NCBI GenBank assembly: GCA_900557255.1
Contig: USSA01000007.1
Location: 1 to 36,939 of the forward strand
Reading direction: 5' to 3'
DNA length: 36,939 nt
Source: an uncultured Prevotella sp.
GTDB taxonomy: Bacteria; Bacteroidota; Bacteroidia; Bacteroidales; Bacteroidaceae
A model generated the notes under the pieces. The model made no database searches, was not told where the DNA came from, and saw only the letters and a list, made by a program, of their open reading frames with translations. Each line of letters begins with the position of its first letter. The first letter of the stretch is position 1. Made by a program: the position numbers and the translations under genes. This document shows, piece by piece, positions 18,100 to 25,880 of this stretch.

Positions 18100-18169
18100 C
18101 TGTGTATGTATGAAACTACTACATATTTCCAAAAGTGTAGTAAGTTTATACGGAAATCTGCTTTCCCCT

Positions 18170-19036
18170 TTATTTATCCCAATATTTTTCAGCCATAGGC
18201 TTTAGTCTGTCAGTGATAGCTTGCATTACCACATTAAAGCTGAGTTCTTCTTTCCATTGAATCTTCCGAAGAAACAGTTTCCATTGCATCTGCCGATTGG
18301 CGTCATTGACAAACTCGGCTGTGAAAAGTTTCAGCTTAGGGTTATATTCAAGTTCACGATTATCAAATGTCGCCTTGATTGCGTCATATAGTGTTTCATC
18401 GTCCAACTGTCTTTTCGTCAATAGTTGGTAGCAATCGAAGAAATCTTTCATTCGACTGTTGTACTCGTCACGGTCCAACATAGTGTGGAACTTCTCGGCA
18501 ATAACAGTCTCCAACGAATAGGCTTGGAGATTGACTGACGGAATGTTCGGCAACAACAAAGGAAAATCAATGGATGCTGGGTAAGGTGTCACGACATCTC
18601 CAAAGCCTATGTCCACGGACATCTTATGGATAATGCTGTCCATGTGTGCCGTGAAGAAGAACCTTGTACCGGGATATTTCTTTTCCACAGTGATAGGCTC
18701 CATCGTTATGTTTTCCGTATCAAACGTAACGCCATCCTCATCACAGACTATGCCCAAAATTTCCTGGAACACCTTTGTTAAGAACTCTCTGTCACGGCTT
18801 ATTCTTTCTGCCATGAAGTCCACATCTATGGTTGGACGAGCGTTAAGACCATCCATCGCATAGAGCAAAGAACCGCCTTTAAGCAGAAAGTTGTCCTTGT
18901 ACTGACTTACAGATACCCTGTACAGCAGTCGCTCGTTGAAGTATCTTGAAAGAAGATACATATATTTATAGCCTGTCTCGTTCATCAGATTGAGCAGACG
19001 AGTCTTGACAGACTTGCCATAGTTTTTCTTTCCCAT
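18170..19036 (-). CDS. abiEii: AbiEii nucleotidyltransferase toxin
   Basis: 288 aa. The nucleotidyltransferase signature is visible: LLKGGSLL (51 to 58) followed by PTIDVDFM (68 to 75), where the Gly-Gly-Ser and the two Asp residues (D71, D73) bind nucleotide and metal. Later residues, including VETVIAEKFHTMLDRDEYNSRMKDFFD split as VIAEKFHTML and NSRMKDFFD, are typical of the AbiEii/AbiGii family. AbiE systems act in abortive phage defence and as type IV toxin-antitoxin stabilisers of mobile elements. It starts 1 bp after the abiEi stop. Confidence 0.9.
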   Translation of the reverse strand: MGKKNYGKSVKTRLLNLMNETGYKYMYLLSRYFNERLLYRVSVSQYKDNFLLKGGSLLYAMDGLNARPTIDVDFMAERISRDREFLTKVFQEILGIVCDEDGVTFDTENITMEPITVEKKYPGTRFFFTAHMDSIIHKMSVDIGFGDVVTPYPASIDFPLLLPNIPSVNLQAYSLETVIAEKFHTMLDRDEYNSRMKDFFDCYQLLTKRQLDDETLYDAIKATFDNRELEYNPKLKLFTAEFVNDANRQMQWKLFLRKIQWKEELSFNVVMQAITDRLKPMAEKYWDK

Positions 19037-19037
19037 T

Positions 19038-19619
19038 TTATTCTATTGCTATTTCAAGATAGTTTTTCAAAATATTGGCAACCCTAAGCCGTTTTGCGTA
19101 TTCTGCCAATTGGCTTAGGTTGCGGTTCTGTTTCTTAAGATAATTTCGTATCACCTCGGAGCATACTTCCAATCCGATTTTGTTACGATACTTGACGGCA
19201 TCACATACACTACGTTCCATATCCGTCATACGAATGTTGTAGCCCGACATTTCCACATCCATAACACCAAACTCCAAATTCTCCTTTTTCCAATAATAAA
19301 GTTCTATCGGTAGAGTTGGCGGTATTGCCACTTTTCGCTTGGCTTCTATAGCAACACAAAAGGAAGGTGGAACAACAGTGGAGAGCTGATGATATGCCCA
19401 AGCGTTGTACAGGCATACAATTCCATTGGGAACGATTCGTTCAATATCTATCATCGTATTGAAAAGAGCGTCAGGAACAGCATAGACCCCATGGCGAACC
19501 CGAATAAGTTCTCCACGTTCCTTGGCTCTAACAATCTTCAGATAATCGGATTGCTTTGAGAACTCTGCTGTAGTTATGATGCCCCCTTGTGAGGTTGCCT
19601 TGTGTATGATTTTATTCAT
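19038..19619 (-). CDS. abiEi: AbiEi antitoxin/transcriptional repressor
   Basis: 193 aa. An N-terminal winged-helix region (about 5 to 55, GGIITTAEFSKQSDYLKIVRA then ERGELIRVRHGVYAVPDA, given in two parts) matches the AbiEi_4-type DNA-binding domain. The C-terminal antitoxin domain contains MTDMERSVCDAVKYRNKIG. AbiEi binds inverted repeats in its promoter to repress the operon and neutralises AbiEii. The gene is upstream of the toxin and separated by 1 bp. Confidence 0.88.
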   Translation of the reverse strand: MNKIIHKATSQGGIITTAEFSKQSDYLKIVRAKERGELIRVRHGVYAVPDALFNTMIDIERIVPNGIVCLYNAWAYHQLSTVVPPSFCVAIEAKRKVAIPPTLPIELYYWKKENLEFGVMDVEMSGYNIRMTDMERSVCDAVKYRNKIGLEVCSEVIRNYLKKQNRNLSQLAEYAKRLRVANILKNYLEIAIE

Positions 19620-19651
19620 ATCGTCACCTTATTATTATTTATTCATCGGTG

Positions 19652-19659
19652 CAAAGATA
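19652..19659 (-). promoter_or_regulatory. abiE operon -7 box
   Basis: TATCTTTG on the minus strand, 32 bp upstream of the abiEi start codon, is an exact match to the Bacteroidetes -7 consensus TAnnTTTG. No well-placed TTG -33 element was found. The inverted repeat beginning 20 bp upstream may serve as the AbiEi operator. Confidence 0.6.
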
Positions 19660-19678
19660 CGATTTTATTTTCAAAAAC

Positions 19679-19724
19679 GATAGTTTCCTACGGAGAATAT
19701 TTGTTTTATCCGTTCAAAACTATC
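19679..19724 (-). terminator. Two-part inverted repeat: primase terminator and/or AbiEi operator
   Basis: GATAGTTT (19679 to 19686) pairs with AAACTATC (19717 to 19724). Inside it ACGGA (19690 to 19694) pairs with TCCGT (19709 to 19713), giving 8- and 5-bp stems with a symmetric 3-nt internal loop. On the minus strand the structure begins 7 bp after the primase stop and is followed by GTTTTTG, so it fits a terminator for the replication operon. Its place just upstream of the abiE -7 box also fits an AbiEi operator. Confidence 0.6.
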
Positions 19725-19731
19725 ATATTTG

Positions 19732-20634
19732 CTATTCTACAGCTATATTTATGGATTTCCTGCCTATCAGATAATCATTGACATCCTTGTATTCTGCATA
19801 TCGTATAGCTTCGTTGATTGACTTGTTTTGATAACGCTCCAAGATAGAATGGGCAGCCATCGTTCCTGCTTGGTCATTATCAAGATAACAATGGATAGCA
19901 GTGTAGCACGCCAATCGTTCCATGCATTTCCCAAGGCTACTGATGGAGTTCAGTACAATATAATCACATGGCTCTTGTATGCAAATCACATTGTCGCCTC
20001 GCTTTTCCAAAGTCTTGTACGACAAAAAGTCCATAAACCCCTCGAAGATGCAGCATCTGTCCTGCACTCCAACTTGCTGTGAATGTATCAAGGATATGTC
20101 TTTTTCTCCCAAGCAACCTTTATAGTATGGATTGCGCAATTCATAACCCTCCCTGATGTTCGGGAAGGCTATGCCGAAATACCGCTTGCCCTTGAACGTG
20201 TACCAAATCTCCTTGCAATAGCGTTTACCTATGTCCGCATCCACATGGCGTGAACGCAGATACGACAAAAGCACAGGGTAGGACAGGTCTTGGATGTGTA
20301 CCTTGTCCATCTTGTCTGTCTCTACTTGTGTCGGTATGGGTAGTTTTGCCATTGTGGACTTTGGATTGTTCATGTCCTCTGCTATATGCTGCAATGCAGT
20401 ACCCACATCATCCGTATTGTAGAGAAGTTGAGCAAGAGCTATGATATTACCACCCTTGCCAAGAGCAAAGTCATACCATTGGTTTCGGCTGAAGTTCACC
20501 TTGAACGATGGCTTTGTCTCCGCATGCAATGGCGACAGATAATAAGAGGTGGACTTGCAGCATCGTTTGGGCTGATGTCCCAATGCGCTCAGATAGTCCG
20601 TGAGTTTGATTTCCTTTGCTTGTTGTATGTTCAT
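19732..20634 (-). CDS. DNA primase with CHC2 zinc finger and TOPRIM domain
   Basis: 300 aa. The N-terminal CHC2-like region spans about 10 to 70 (SPLHAETKPSFKVN and KGGNIIALAQLLY), but its Cys/His set is degenerate (C25, C26, H37). The TOPRIM domain has the conserved Glu in FEGFMDF (E198) and the metal-binding DND (D252, N253, D254). Such small primases occur in Bacteroidales mobile elements (TraP-like) and make primers on the transferred strand or during element replication. It lies downstream of the RepA-like ATPase with a repeat-rich gap of about 190 bp between them. Confidence 0.85.
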   Translation of the reverse strand: MNIQQAKEIKLTDYLSALGHQPKRCCKSTSYYLSPLHAETKPSFKVNFSRNQWYDFALGKGGNIIALAQLLYNTDDVGTALQHIAEDMNNPKSTMAKLPIPTQVETDKMDKVHIQDLSYPVLLSYLRSRHVDADIGKRYCKEIWYTFKGKRYFGIAFPNIREGYELRNPYYKGCLGEKDISLIHSQQVGVQDRCCIFEGFMDFLSYKTLEKRGDNVICIQEPCDYIVLNSISSLGKCMERLACYTAIHCYLDNDQAGTMAAHSILERYQNKSINEAIRYAEYKDVNDYLIGRKSINIAVE

Positions 20635-20667
20635 CTTTCATTCATTTTTTTGTTCATTCGTGCGCTT

Positions 20668-20816
20668 ATTATATATACACCAGAGTGAATGAACGGTTTT
20701 GTGAAGTCATTTTGTCGTATGTCTATGTAGTTATATATGATGCCACTTCACAAAATCCGTCCGTTCTACTATTATATATACACCGAGGTGAATGAAGTGG
20801 TTTTTGAAGTGATTTT
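20668..20816. repeat. Two 46-bp direct repeats plus inverted repeat: possible replication origin
   Basis: Copies at 20668 to 20713 and 20771 to 20816 both begin ATTATATATACACC and contain GTGAATGA, a TTTT tract and GAAGT-ATTTT. They differ at roughly ten positions. Between them ACTTCACAAAA-CCGT (about 20744 to 20759) is an inverted match to ACGG-TTTTGTGAAGT in the first copy. AT-rich iteron-like repeats between a RepA-like ATPase gene and a primase gene suggest an origin used when the excised element replicates. A regulatory leader for the primase is the alternative. Confidence 0.5.
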
Positions 20817-20826
20817 CGCTTCATCC

Positions 20827-21948
20827 TCACTTCTTCATCTCCTGCTCTTCAAGCAGCGGAAGAGAAGGATAATCCTTCACCCTGCAATACTCGTTGTTGC
20901 CACACTTCACCACCAGTTTGCTCTTCAATAGGAAGGTCAGCAACTTTGACATCACTGTTCTACCTCTGGCAAAACCAATAGCTGTATATCCTTTCGTCAA
21001 TGCGTTTATCACATTCTCATAGCCTGGCACCACTTTCTTGCCGAAAGCCATTCCAAGTGCCTTGTCATGCTGCTCATCGGTAATGTCGGCTATTGTCATC
21101 TTCGGCTGTTTGGCTGTGGTGGAGTCAACCACATAGTCCTTGGCAATCTCTGGCAATCCCTCCTTATTTATTTGGAACGCAAAAGGGACAAAGTCCTTGT
21201 CTCGGATATTGAGCGGTTTCACTTCACTCACATTCGCCATCGAATTGCTCTTGCTAATCACCAGTACCGTCTCTGCCTTGTTGCTGAGTTCCGTGCCTAT
21301 GTGACCTCTTACATTGTCATCACCCTTATTTAGGTGCAAGACGCAATGGATGTGCAGGTCATAACGGCTTGACCACTGCATCAGTTTGTTGATGATATGG
21401 ACAGACTCGCTCGGATTGTTGATGTCGAGCATCAAGTCCCTTATGCCGTCAATGATGACCAAGCCAAAACCCTTTTGTGTCTGCAAGGCATATTCTATCA
21501 ACCGCAGTCTGAGGTTGGGACTGTACTCTCGCAGTCCGAAGAACACAAGGTTCTCGCTGTTCATGTTGTCGGGCAATCCTGCAAGCCGGAGGATGCGCTG
21601 CATCACGCTGTGGCAGTGAAAACGGCTCTGCTCCGTATCAACGTAGAGTATCTTACGCTTGTCATCGGGTAGTTTTGCCGTATATTGCAGCACCTTTCCG
21701 TTAGCAAGCGAGGCAGCTACCAAAGCGGACACGTTGAATGTCTTTCGGCTTTTCGCCTTGCCTGTGGAGGCACTGAAGTTGCCAAGCGTGGCTATGGTCG
21801 AGTTGTCCACCCATATTATCTGTGGCGGTGTCTGGTAGGTCTCATCCGCATGGATAAGCGATGCTTTCAGTAGCTTCTCCAACAAATCAGTGTTATCTGT
21901 TGCACCATCAAAGAGGTTCATGTCGTTCATGTTGTCTTCCATCATCAT
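20827..21948 (-). CDS. RepA-like AAA ATPase/helicase (RecA fold)
   Basis: 373 aa. A RecA-type ATPase core has an atypical Walker A, SASTGKAKSRKT (59 to 70), followed by a YVDTEQSR strand (102 to 109) and Walker B LVIIDG (163 to 168). H206 to N212 (HCVLHLN) fits the sensor region. These features match the AAA_25/RepA group of mobile-element helicases. The C-terminal 90 residues look like a winged helix (AIGFARGRTVMSKLLTFLL). It overlaps the upstream HTH gene by 4 bp (ATGA), so the two are translationally coupled. Its partner is probably the downstream primase. Confidence 0.8.
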   Translation of the reverse strand: MMMEDNMNDMNLFDGATDNTDLLEKLLKASLIHADETYQTPPQIIWVDNSTIATLGNFSASTGKAKSRKTFNVSALVAASLANGKVLQYTAKLPDDKRKILYVDTEQSRFHCHSVMQRILRLAGLPDNMNSENLVFFGLREYSPNLRLRLIEYALQTQKGFGLVIIDGIRDLMLDINNPSESVHIINKLMQWSSRYDLHIHCVLHLNKGDDNVRGHIGTELSNKAETVLVISKSNSMANVSEVKPLNIRDKDFVPFAFQINKEGLPEIAKDYVVDSTTAKQPKMTIADITDEQHDKALGMAFGKKVVPGYENVINALTKGYTAIGFARGRTVMSKLLTFLLKSKLVVKCGNNEYCRVKDYPSLPLLEEQEMKK

Positions 21949-22409
21949 CTGCTCTTCAAGGGTTTGTTCATCACATAGCGTATGGCATCCTGTTCATACA
22001 CATCCTTTGTCTTCACTGGATGCTTCTTGATCCATTCCACAAGTTCTTCCTTGCTGAAATAGATGGTCTTGCCGTTTGGCTTGTAATGGGGAATGGCAAA
22101 TGTGCGTGTCAGCTTGTAAAGCTGACTCTTTGAAGCGTCAAGGAATACGCTTGCCTCGTCAAGGGTGAGCACGTCTTTTCCTGCAAAGAGCCATTTCTCC
22201 AAGCACTTGATGCGGTTCAATACATCCTCTACTGGTCCAAGCAGCTTGAATGCTTCTTCCATCTGTTGAATGCGCTCGGCAAGTCTCATTGGTGTCATAT
22301 CTGCCAGTTCCTGTTCTGTCAACTTATGTTCCTCCGCTTCTACCGTTGGCGGTAGGATAGCACCATCCTTTGGCGGATTGTTTGCCTGATTTGTTGTCTG
22401 TCCAATCAT
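21945..22409 (-). CDS. HTH (excisionase/MerR-like) DNA-binding protein
   Basis: 154 aa. Residues about 75 to 128 form a winged-helix HTH_17 domain: LTLDEASVFLDASKSQLYKL, then IPHYKPNGKTIYFSKEELVEWI. The N-terminal 60 residues are charged and may be a coiled coil. Proteins of this kind next to an integrase act as recombination directionality factors or as regulators of the replication genes. It leads a coupled operon with the RepA-like ATPase. Confidence 0.8.
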   Translation of the reverse strand: MIGQTTNQANNPPKDGAILPPTVEAEEHKLTEQELADMTPMRLAERIQQMEEAFKLLGPVEDVLNRIKCLEKWLFAGKDVLTLDEASVFLDASKSQLYKLTRTFAIPHYKPNGKTIYFSKEELVEWIKKHPVKTKDVYEQDAIRYVMNKPLKSR

Positions 22410-22446
22410 TGTCGTTATTTTATTTATCGTTACACATAACGAGGTC

Positions 22447-22487
22447 GCCCTCCATAACCAGGTTTCTGATTACGGAGGGCAAAGGTA
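22447..22487 (-). promoter_or_regulatory. Promoter of the HTH-repA operon with overlapping inverted repeat
   Basis: TACCTTTG on the minus strand (22487 to 22480) is an exact -7 box, 70 bp upstream of the HTH start codon. Immediately downstream GGAGGGC/GCCCTCC (22474 to 22480 and 22447 to 22453) is a perfect 7-bp inverted repeat that begins inside the -7 box. It could be an operator or a leader hairpin. Confidence 0.6.
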
Positions 22488-22523
22488 AGGGCATTTCTGC
22501 CCAATCGAATGGAAGTGCGCTTG

Positions 22524-22554
22524 ACTGTCAACCGACTATCAAGCCAACTGTCAA
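22524..22554 (-). repeat. Three iteron-like TTGAYAGT repeats
   Basis: On the plus strand ACTGTCAA (22524), ACTATCAA (22535) and ACTGTCAA (22547) recur at 11- and 12-bp spacing, about one helical turn. They lie upstream of the HTH-repA promoter, just past the end of the cysteine-rich gene. They could bind the HTH protein or the RepA-like protein, or form part of an origin. Confidence 0.5.
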
Positions 22555-22566
22555 GGTTATCGTCTG

Positions 22567-23434
22567 TCAGATGATGTCCTTGCTGTCATTTTTACCGCAA
22601 TCTGCTATTTCTTGCACTTTCTTACGGATAGCCTCATAGATACTGGCGTTGGTACCTTTGGCATCACTGGTTGCTGAGGACAGCTTGGTTGTCGTAAGTG
22701 GCTTGTCTGTTGATGAAGACAGGATGAGTTTATGCTTTGCAATGACCGATTGCCATTGCTTGCAGATTAAGTTCTTGCTGCAGAGCATGTCAAAGAAGAA
22801 AGCCACACGTCTGTTACTTCTCGCCTTTAGCTGCTTGCTGACTTGGCACGAGAAGAGTTTTCGCACATCCTCTTCCGACACATCGGCCGAGAACAAATGA
22901 ACCTCATTGGCATGGCGCGCAATGAGGTTCAACTGAGTAGAATCAAAGTAACATTGAAAGTCCTGTTTCGGTTTGGTGTCTTGTGCTGTTTGTAATATTG
23001 ACGGTGGTTTACCATGGAGATACTGACCATTTGGAGGTGGCTCTGTGGTGTTGAACTTGTGATGAAGAGCCTTGTAGTCATGATACTCGAAATCCACTTT
23101 GGTAAAGAATATGACTACCAAGTCCTCACGTTCTTCAAGAAACTCCTCCATGATGTAGAAGTTCTTCTTGTGCTCATTCTTGCCTGCCGCATACTGGCAG
23201 TCCGTATAGGAATGGCTGTTGAGAAAGTCCTTTTTGTAGCGGTGATACAGTTTACCACATCCTATAACTTCCGTCTGATAGCACTCGTGGGCTTCCTTGA
23301 AGAACAGCCATAGTTTGTTGGTACCGCAAACGCCACTTGCACCGTTAGCGAAGGTGCATTCATTGCATTGGGGTAAAAAGAGAGAACGAGGAGTCGTCTC
23401 GTCCTTGTTTTTTTGATGTATTGTTATGTTCCAT
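22567..23434 (-). pseudogene. Cysteine-rich ICE protein, start out of frame by one base (A7 run)
   Basis: The long frame is open from the integrase stop (23437) to 22567, but its 5' part has no ATG, GTG or TTG; the first in-frame ATG is at 23151 and would give only 194 aa. The upstream part looks coding: it holds LPQCNECTF, GVCGTNKLW, a CYQTEVIGCGKLYHRY block and YTDCQYAAGKNEH, a possible zinc-binding set. An ATG at 23434, 2 bp after the integrase stop, begins MEHNNTSKK but is one frame off. Losing one A from the run of seven at 23408 to 23414 joins it to the long frame (about 288 aa). The cause could be a frameshift mutation, a sequencing error, or slippage at the A-run. I do not recognise the family. 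Confidence 0.6.
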
Positions 23435-23436
23435 TT

Positions 23437-25653
23437 TTATTCTTCGAACGCACTGTCCAACAGAGAGACAGCCTCGTCTTTTTTCTTGTTGATGATTTTT
23501 GCGTAAATTTGTGTCGTGCGCACCTCCGTATGACCGAGAAGTTTGCTTGTAGTGTATAGGTCTGCGCCCATGGTCAGCTCCATCGTGGCGAACGTGTGTC
23601 TTGAGACATGGTAGGTCACATGCTTGCTGATGCCTGCCGCACGGCTCCATTCCGGGATACAGTCGTAGTTCTTGCTTGGCAGTGTTGGAAACACATTGTC
23701 CTCGTCACTTGCAGATCCACGCTCAGGCATCCAACGAAGGGCTTGCTTGTTGAGAGGAAGATAGAGAGGCTGCTTGGTCTTGTACTGCAATATCTCAACT
23801 CGTGTCTTGTCACCCTCGGTGATGATGTTCTTCCACTTCAAACTCTTCACGTCACTGATACGAAGTCCGCAGAAGCATGAAAACAGAAACGCCGCCTTGA
23901 TATCCTCACGCTTGCAAGGGGTGTCAATCAGTCTTTTCACCTCGTCAACGGTCAGATACTCTCGCTTGGTGCCGCCACCTTTCAGAACATCCATGCGAAG
24001 ACGCAATACGGGATTGTCGTCCATTATCTCTTCCTCAATAGCCATGTTGAAGGCAGCTTTGAGGCATTTGAGATAGTTCATCACTGTGGATTTGGACGGA
24101 TGGGTGTGCTTGTAGGTGATATAGTCATTCAACAAGAACACCATGAAACCATTGCAGTATTCCTTGGTCATCTCTGCGAGTGTCACGTTTGGCGAATGTT
24201 CTCTCACTGCATTCAGCACGCTGTTTACCCAGTTTCTGGCAGATTGTCTTCCTCGCTCCACTTGTGCGTCACGGAATATCTCCAACCAATCCACAAGTCG
24301 CATTTTGATTCTCGACTTGTCTTTGAGCCCTGCGATACCGTTGGTGATGCTCATGATGCGTTGTGCCTTGATGGCATACACCGCTTGCATCGTCTGCTTG
24401 TTCTGCTCCTTGGCAGCTGCATCAACCTCTGGAATGAGATAAAGGCGCAGATAGTCGTAGGTGCGGCGACCGTTGACATTGATGGATAGATAGACCGACT
24501 TGTTTCCGTTGGCAAGTTCCTTGAAGCGGATTCTCACAGGTTCCTTGGTCTTGGAATTTCTCTTGCGCTCAGTCTCGGCAACGGCAATCTCCGTCTTTAC
24601 CTTTTTGGTGGCAAGATACTCCTTGTATTTGTCCACGTTGGCATCGGGATCTTCCCCATGTGGTTTGTAGCCTCTTCTGCCGACACGCTTCTCAAAGGTT
24701 CCGTCCTTCAATGCCTTCATGCGTTCTTTGGCCTTTTTCTCAGCTTCTTTCCAGATTTCCTTGTGTTTCTCCTCGCTGTCATCCTTACGAAGATAAAGAC
24801 CAACTGACTCATAGGCACGTTCACCCTTACCATAATATATATCAAGGAAGAGAGAACGGTCTCCGTTGCGCATCTTGCGACTACGGACTATCACTGAACT
24901 GGTGTATTCCTCGATTTTCTCCACTTGGTTCAGCTCGTCAGAAGGATCTGTGAAAGTCTCTCCATTGACGACCTCTCGCATCTTGCGTTCTTTCAGACGC
25001 TCTGCCGTCTCCATGACCAAGGCATTATTCTGCTTGTCTGCTTCGGTAATCTCTGGATTGATATAGAGCTTCAGAAACTCGTACTTGCGCTCGCCATTAT
25101 AATATATGTCGAAGTAGAGCGACTTGCTGCCGTTGGCAAGGTTCTTGAAACGAAGAGTGACAGCTTCACGCTTGTTGGGTCTGCCTCTATGTTTTTTGAT
25201 TGTTCCGTCTATGGCTCTGTCCTCACCGTCATCGTCAATAAACTTCCATTGGTGTCCTTCTCTGCCAGAAACAGCTCCGACGACTTCGTTTACCTCACTT
25301 TCCTTTCCATTGGCACTTTTGCCAGTTTTAGCACTTCCGACTTTCTCCTTCTTGCTTACTCGTGCAGTCTTCTTGCTTGAAGTTGTTGTAGAAGCAGGAT
25401 GCTCCAAGGAAGCCTTCACTGTTTTCAACTTTCCAGACAGGATTTCTTGCACTCGTTGGTTCTTGATAGCTTCTGCCTTCTGCAAGGTCTCGGCATTGAC
25501 AGCCTTAGCCTTGTCATCATCCTCAGGAAGTAGATAAAGCTTCAAGAACTCATACGACCTCTTTCCACTTTTGTAAGTGTCGAGATAAATCGACTTTGTG
25601 CCATTCGCCAAATCCTTGTAGCGTATGCGCACTGGTTCATTGTTACTTCTCAT
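23437..25653 (-). CDS. Tyrosine recombinase (ICE integrase) with four arm-binding repeats
   Basis: 738 aa, nearly twice the usual 400 or so. The catalytic residues are present: R598 (GLRISD), K625, H682-x2-R685 (YHVSRH), H708 (LLGH) and Y717 (IYAKI). The core-binding domain spans about 447 to 560. Before it are four tandem copies of an arm-type module at about 7 to 74, 165 to 231, 254 to 318 and 372 to 439. Each has an [I/L/V]RxR-K-[ANG]-[G]-[KR]S-[IL][YF][LF] strand region, a YE-LxLY strand and a helical tail. Residues 153 to 162 include an AT-hook-like RGRP. It would integrate and excise the element. The gene is at the element's right end and points inward. Confidence 0.92.
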   Translation of the reverse strand: MRSNNEPVRIRYKDLANGTKSIYLDTYKSGKRSYEFLKLYLLPEDDDKAKAVNAETLQKAEAIKNQRVQEILSGKLKTVKASLEHPASTTTSSKKTARVSKKEKVGSAKTGKSANGKESEVNEVVGAVSGREGHQWKFIDDDGEDRAIDGTIKKHRGRPNKREAVTLRFKNLANGSKSLYFDIYYNGERKYEFLKLYINPEITEADKQNNALVMETAERLKERKMREVVNGETFTDPSDELNQVEKIEEYTSSVIVRSRKMRNGDRSLFLDIYYGKGERAYESVGLYLRKDDSEEKHKEIWKEAEKKAKERMKALKDGTFEKRVGRRGYKPHGEDPDANVDKYKEYLATKKVKTEIAVAETERKRNSKTKEPVRIRFKELANGNKSVYLSINVNGRRTYDYLRLYLIPEVDAAAKEQNKQTMQAVYAIKAQRIMSITNGIAGLKDKSRIKMRLVDWLEIFRDAQVERGRQSARNWVNSVLNAVREHSPNVTLAEMTKEYCNGFMVFLLNDYITYKHTHPSKSTVMNYLKCLKAAFNMAIEEEIMDDNPVLRLRMDVLKGGGTKREYLTVDEVKRLIDTPCKREDIKAAFLFSCFCGLRISDVKSLKWKNIITEGDKTRVEILQYKTKQPLYLPLNKQALRWMPERGSASDEDNVFPTLPSKNYDCIPEWSRAAGISKHVTYHVSRHTFATMELTMGADLYTTSKLLGHTEVRTTQIYAKIINKKKDEAVSLLDSAFEE

Positions 25654-25658
25654 GTTAC

Positions 25659-25835
25659 TTTGTTATTTATTCTACTTATTGTCATTTTGTGAGATTTGTT
25701 ACTCACGGTGCAAAGATACGAAAAATAATTGGATTTGTTACCCAAAACAAGAACCAATTACGAACCATTAACTATGATAAATTATAAACTCAAATGGTAA
25801 AGTAACAAACAAATAACAAAATACATACTTTGTTA
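25659..25835. repeat. Six TTTGTTA motifs upstream of the integrase
   Basis: TTTGTTA occurs at 25659, 25695, 25734 and 25829 on the plus strand, and as TAACAAA at 25803 and 25814. That is six exact copies in 177 bp of AT-rich DNA directly upstream of the integrase start codon. The motif is short, so some copies may be chance. The clustering next to an integrase with four arm-binding modules fits arm-type binding sites of the attachment region, or sites for autoregulation. Confidence 0.5.
25711..25718 (-). promoter_or_regulatory. Integrase -7 box
   Basis: TATCTTTG on the minus strand, 58 bp upstream of the integrase ATG, matches TAnnTTTG exactly. It is flanked by TTTGTTA copies at 25695 and 25734, so a protein bound there could repress transcription. 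No good -33 TTG is seen at the usual distance. Confidence 0.6.
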
Positions 25836-25880
25836 AATACCTGCTATATGCTGTATATATTAGCATTTACGCACAATTTC
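25836..25880. other. Likely junction between ICE end and flanking operon
   Basis: The 407 bp between the integrase and the UpxY-like gene contain no gene. They hold the TTTGTTA repeats and integrase promoter on the left, and the leader of the next operon on the right. Because the integrase is divergent from the downstream operon and normally lies at an element's end, the attachment site is probably here. No duplicated core site can be identified without the other end. Confidence 0.35.

Noticed and set aside
1..22409. Relaxase or oriT within the transfer region
   Set aside because: No protein with relaxase motifs (paired Tyr or HUH) was found. The coupling protein is present, so these are likely outside the left edge.
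23360..23650. A 96-codon minus-strand frame over the integrase 3' end
   Set aside because: It overlaps conserved catalytic codons of the integrase. Only its last 24 codons, starting at the ATG at 23434, matter, as the possible start of the cysteine-rich gene.
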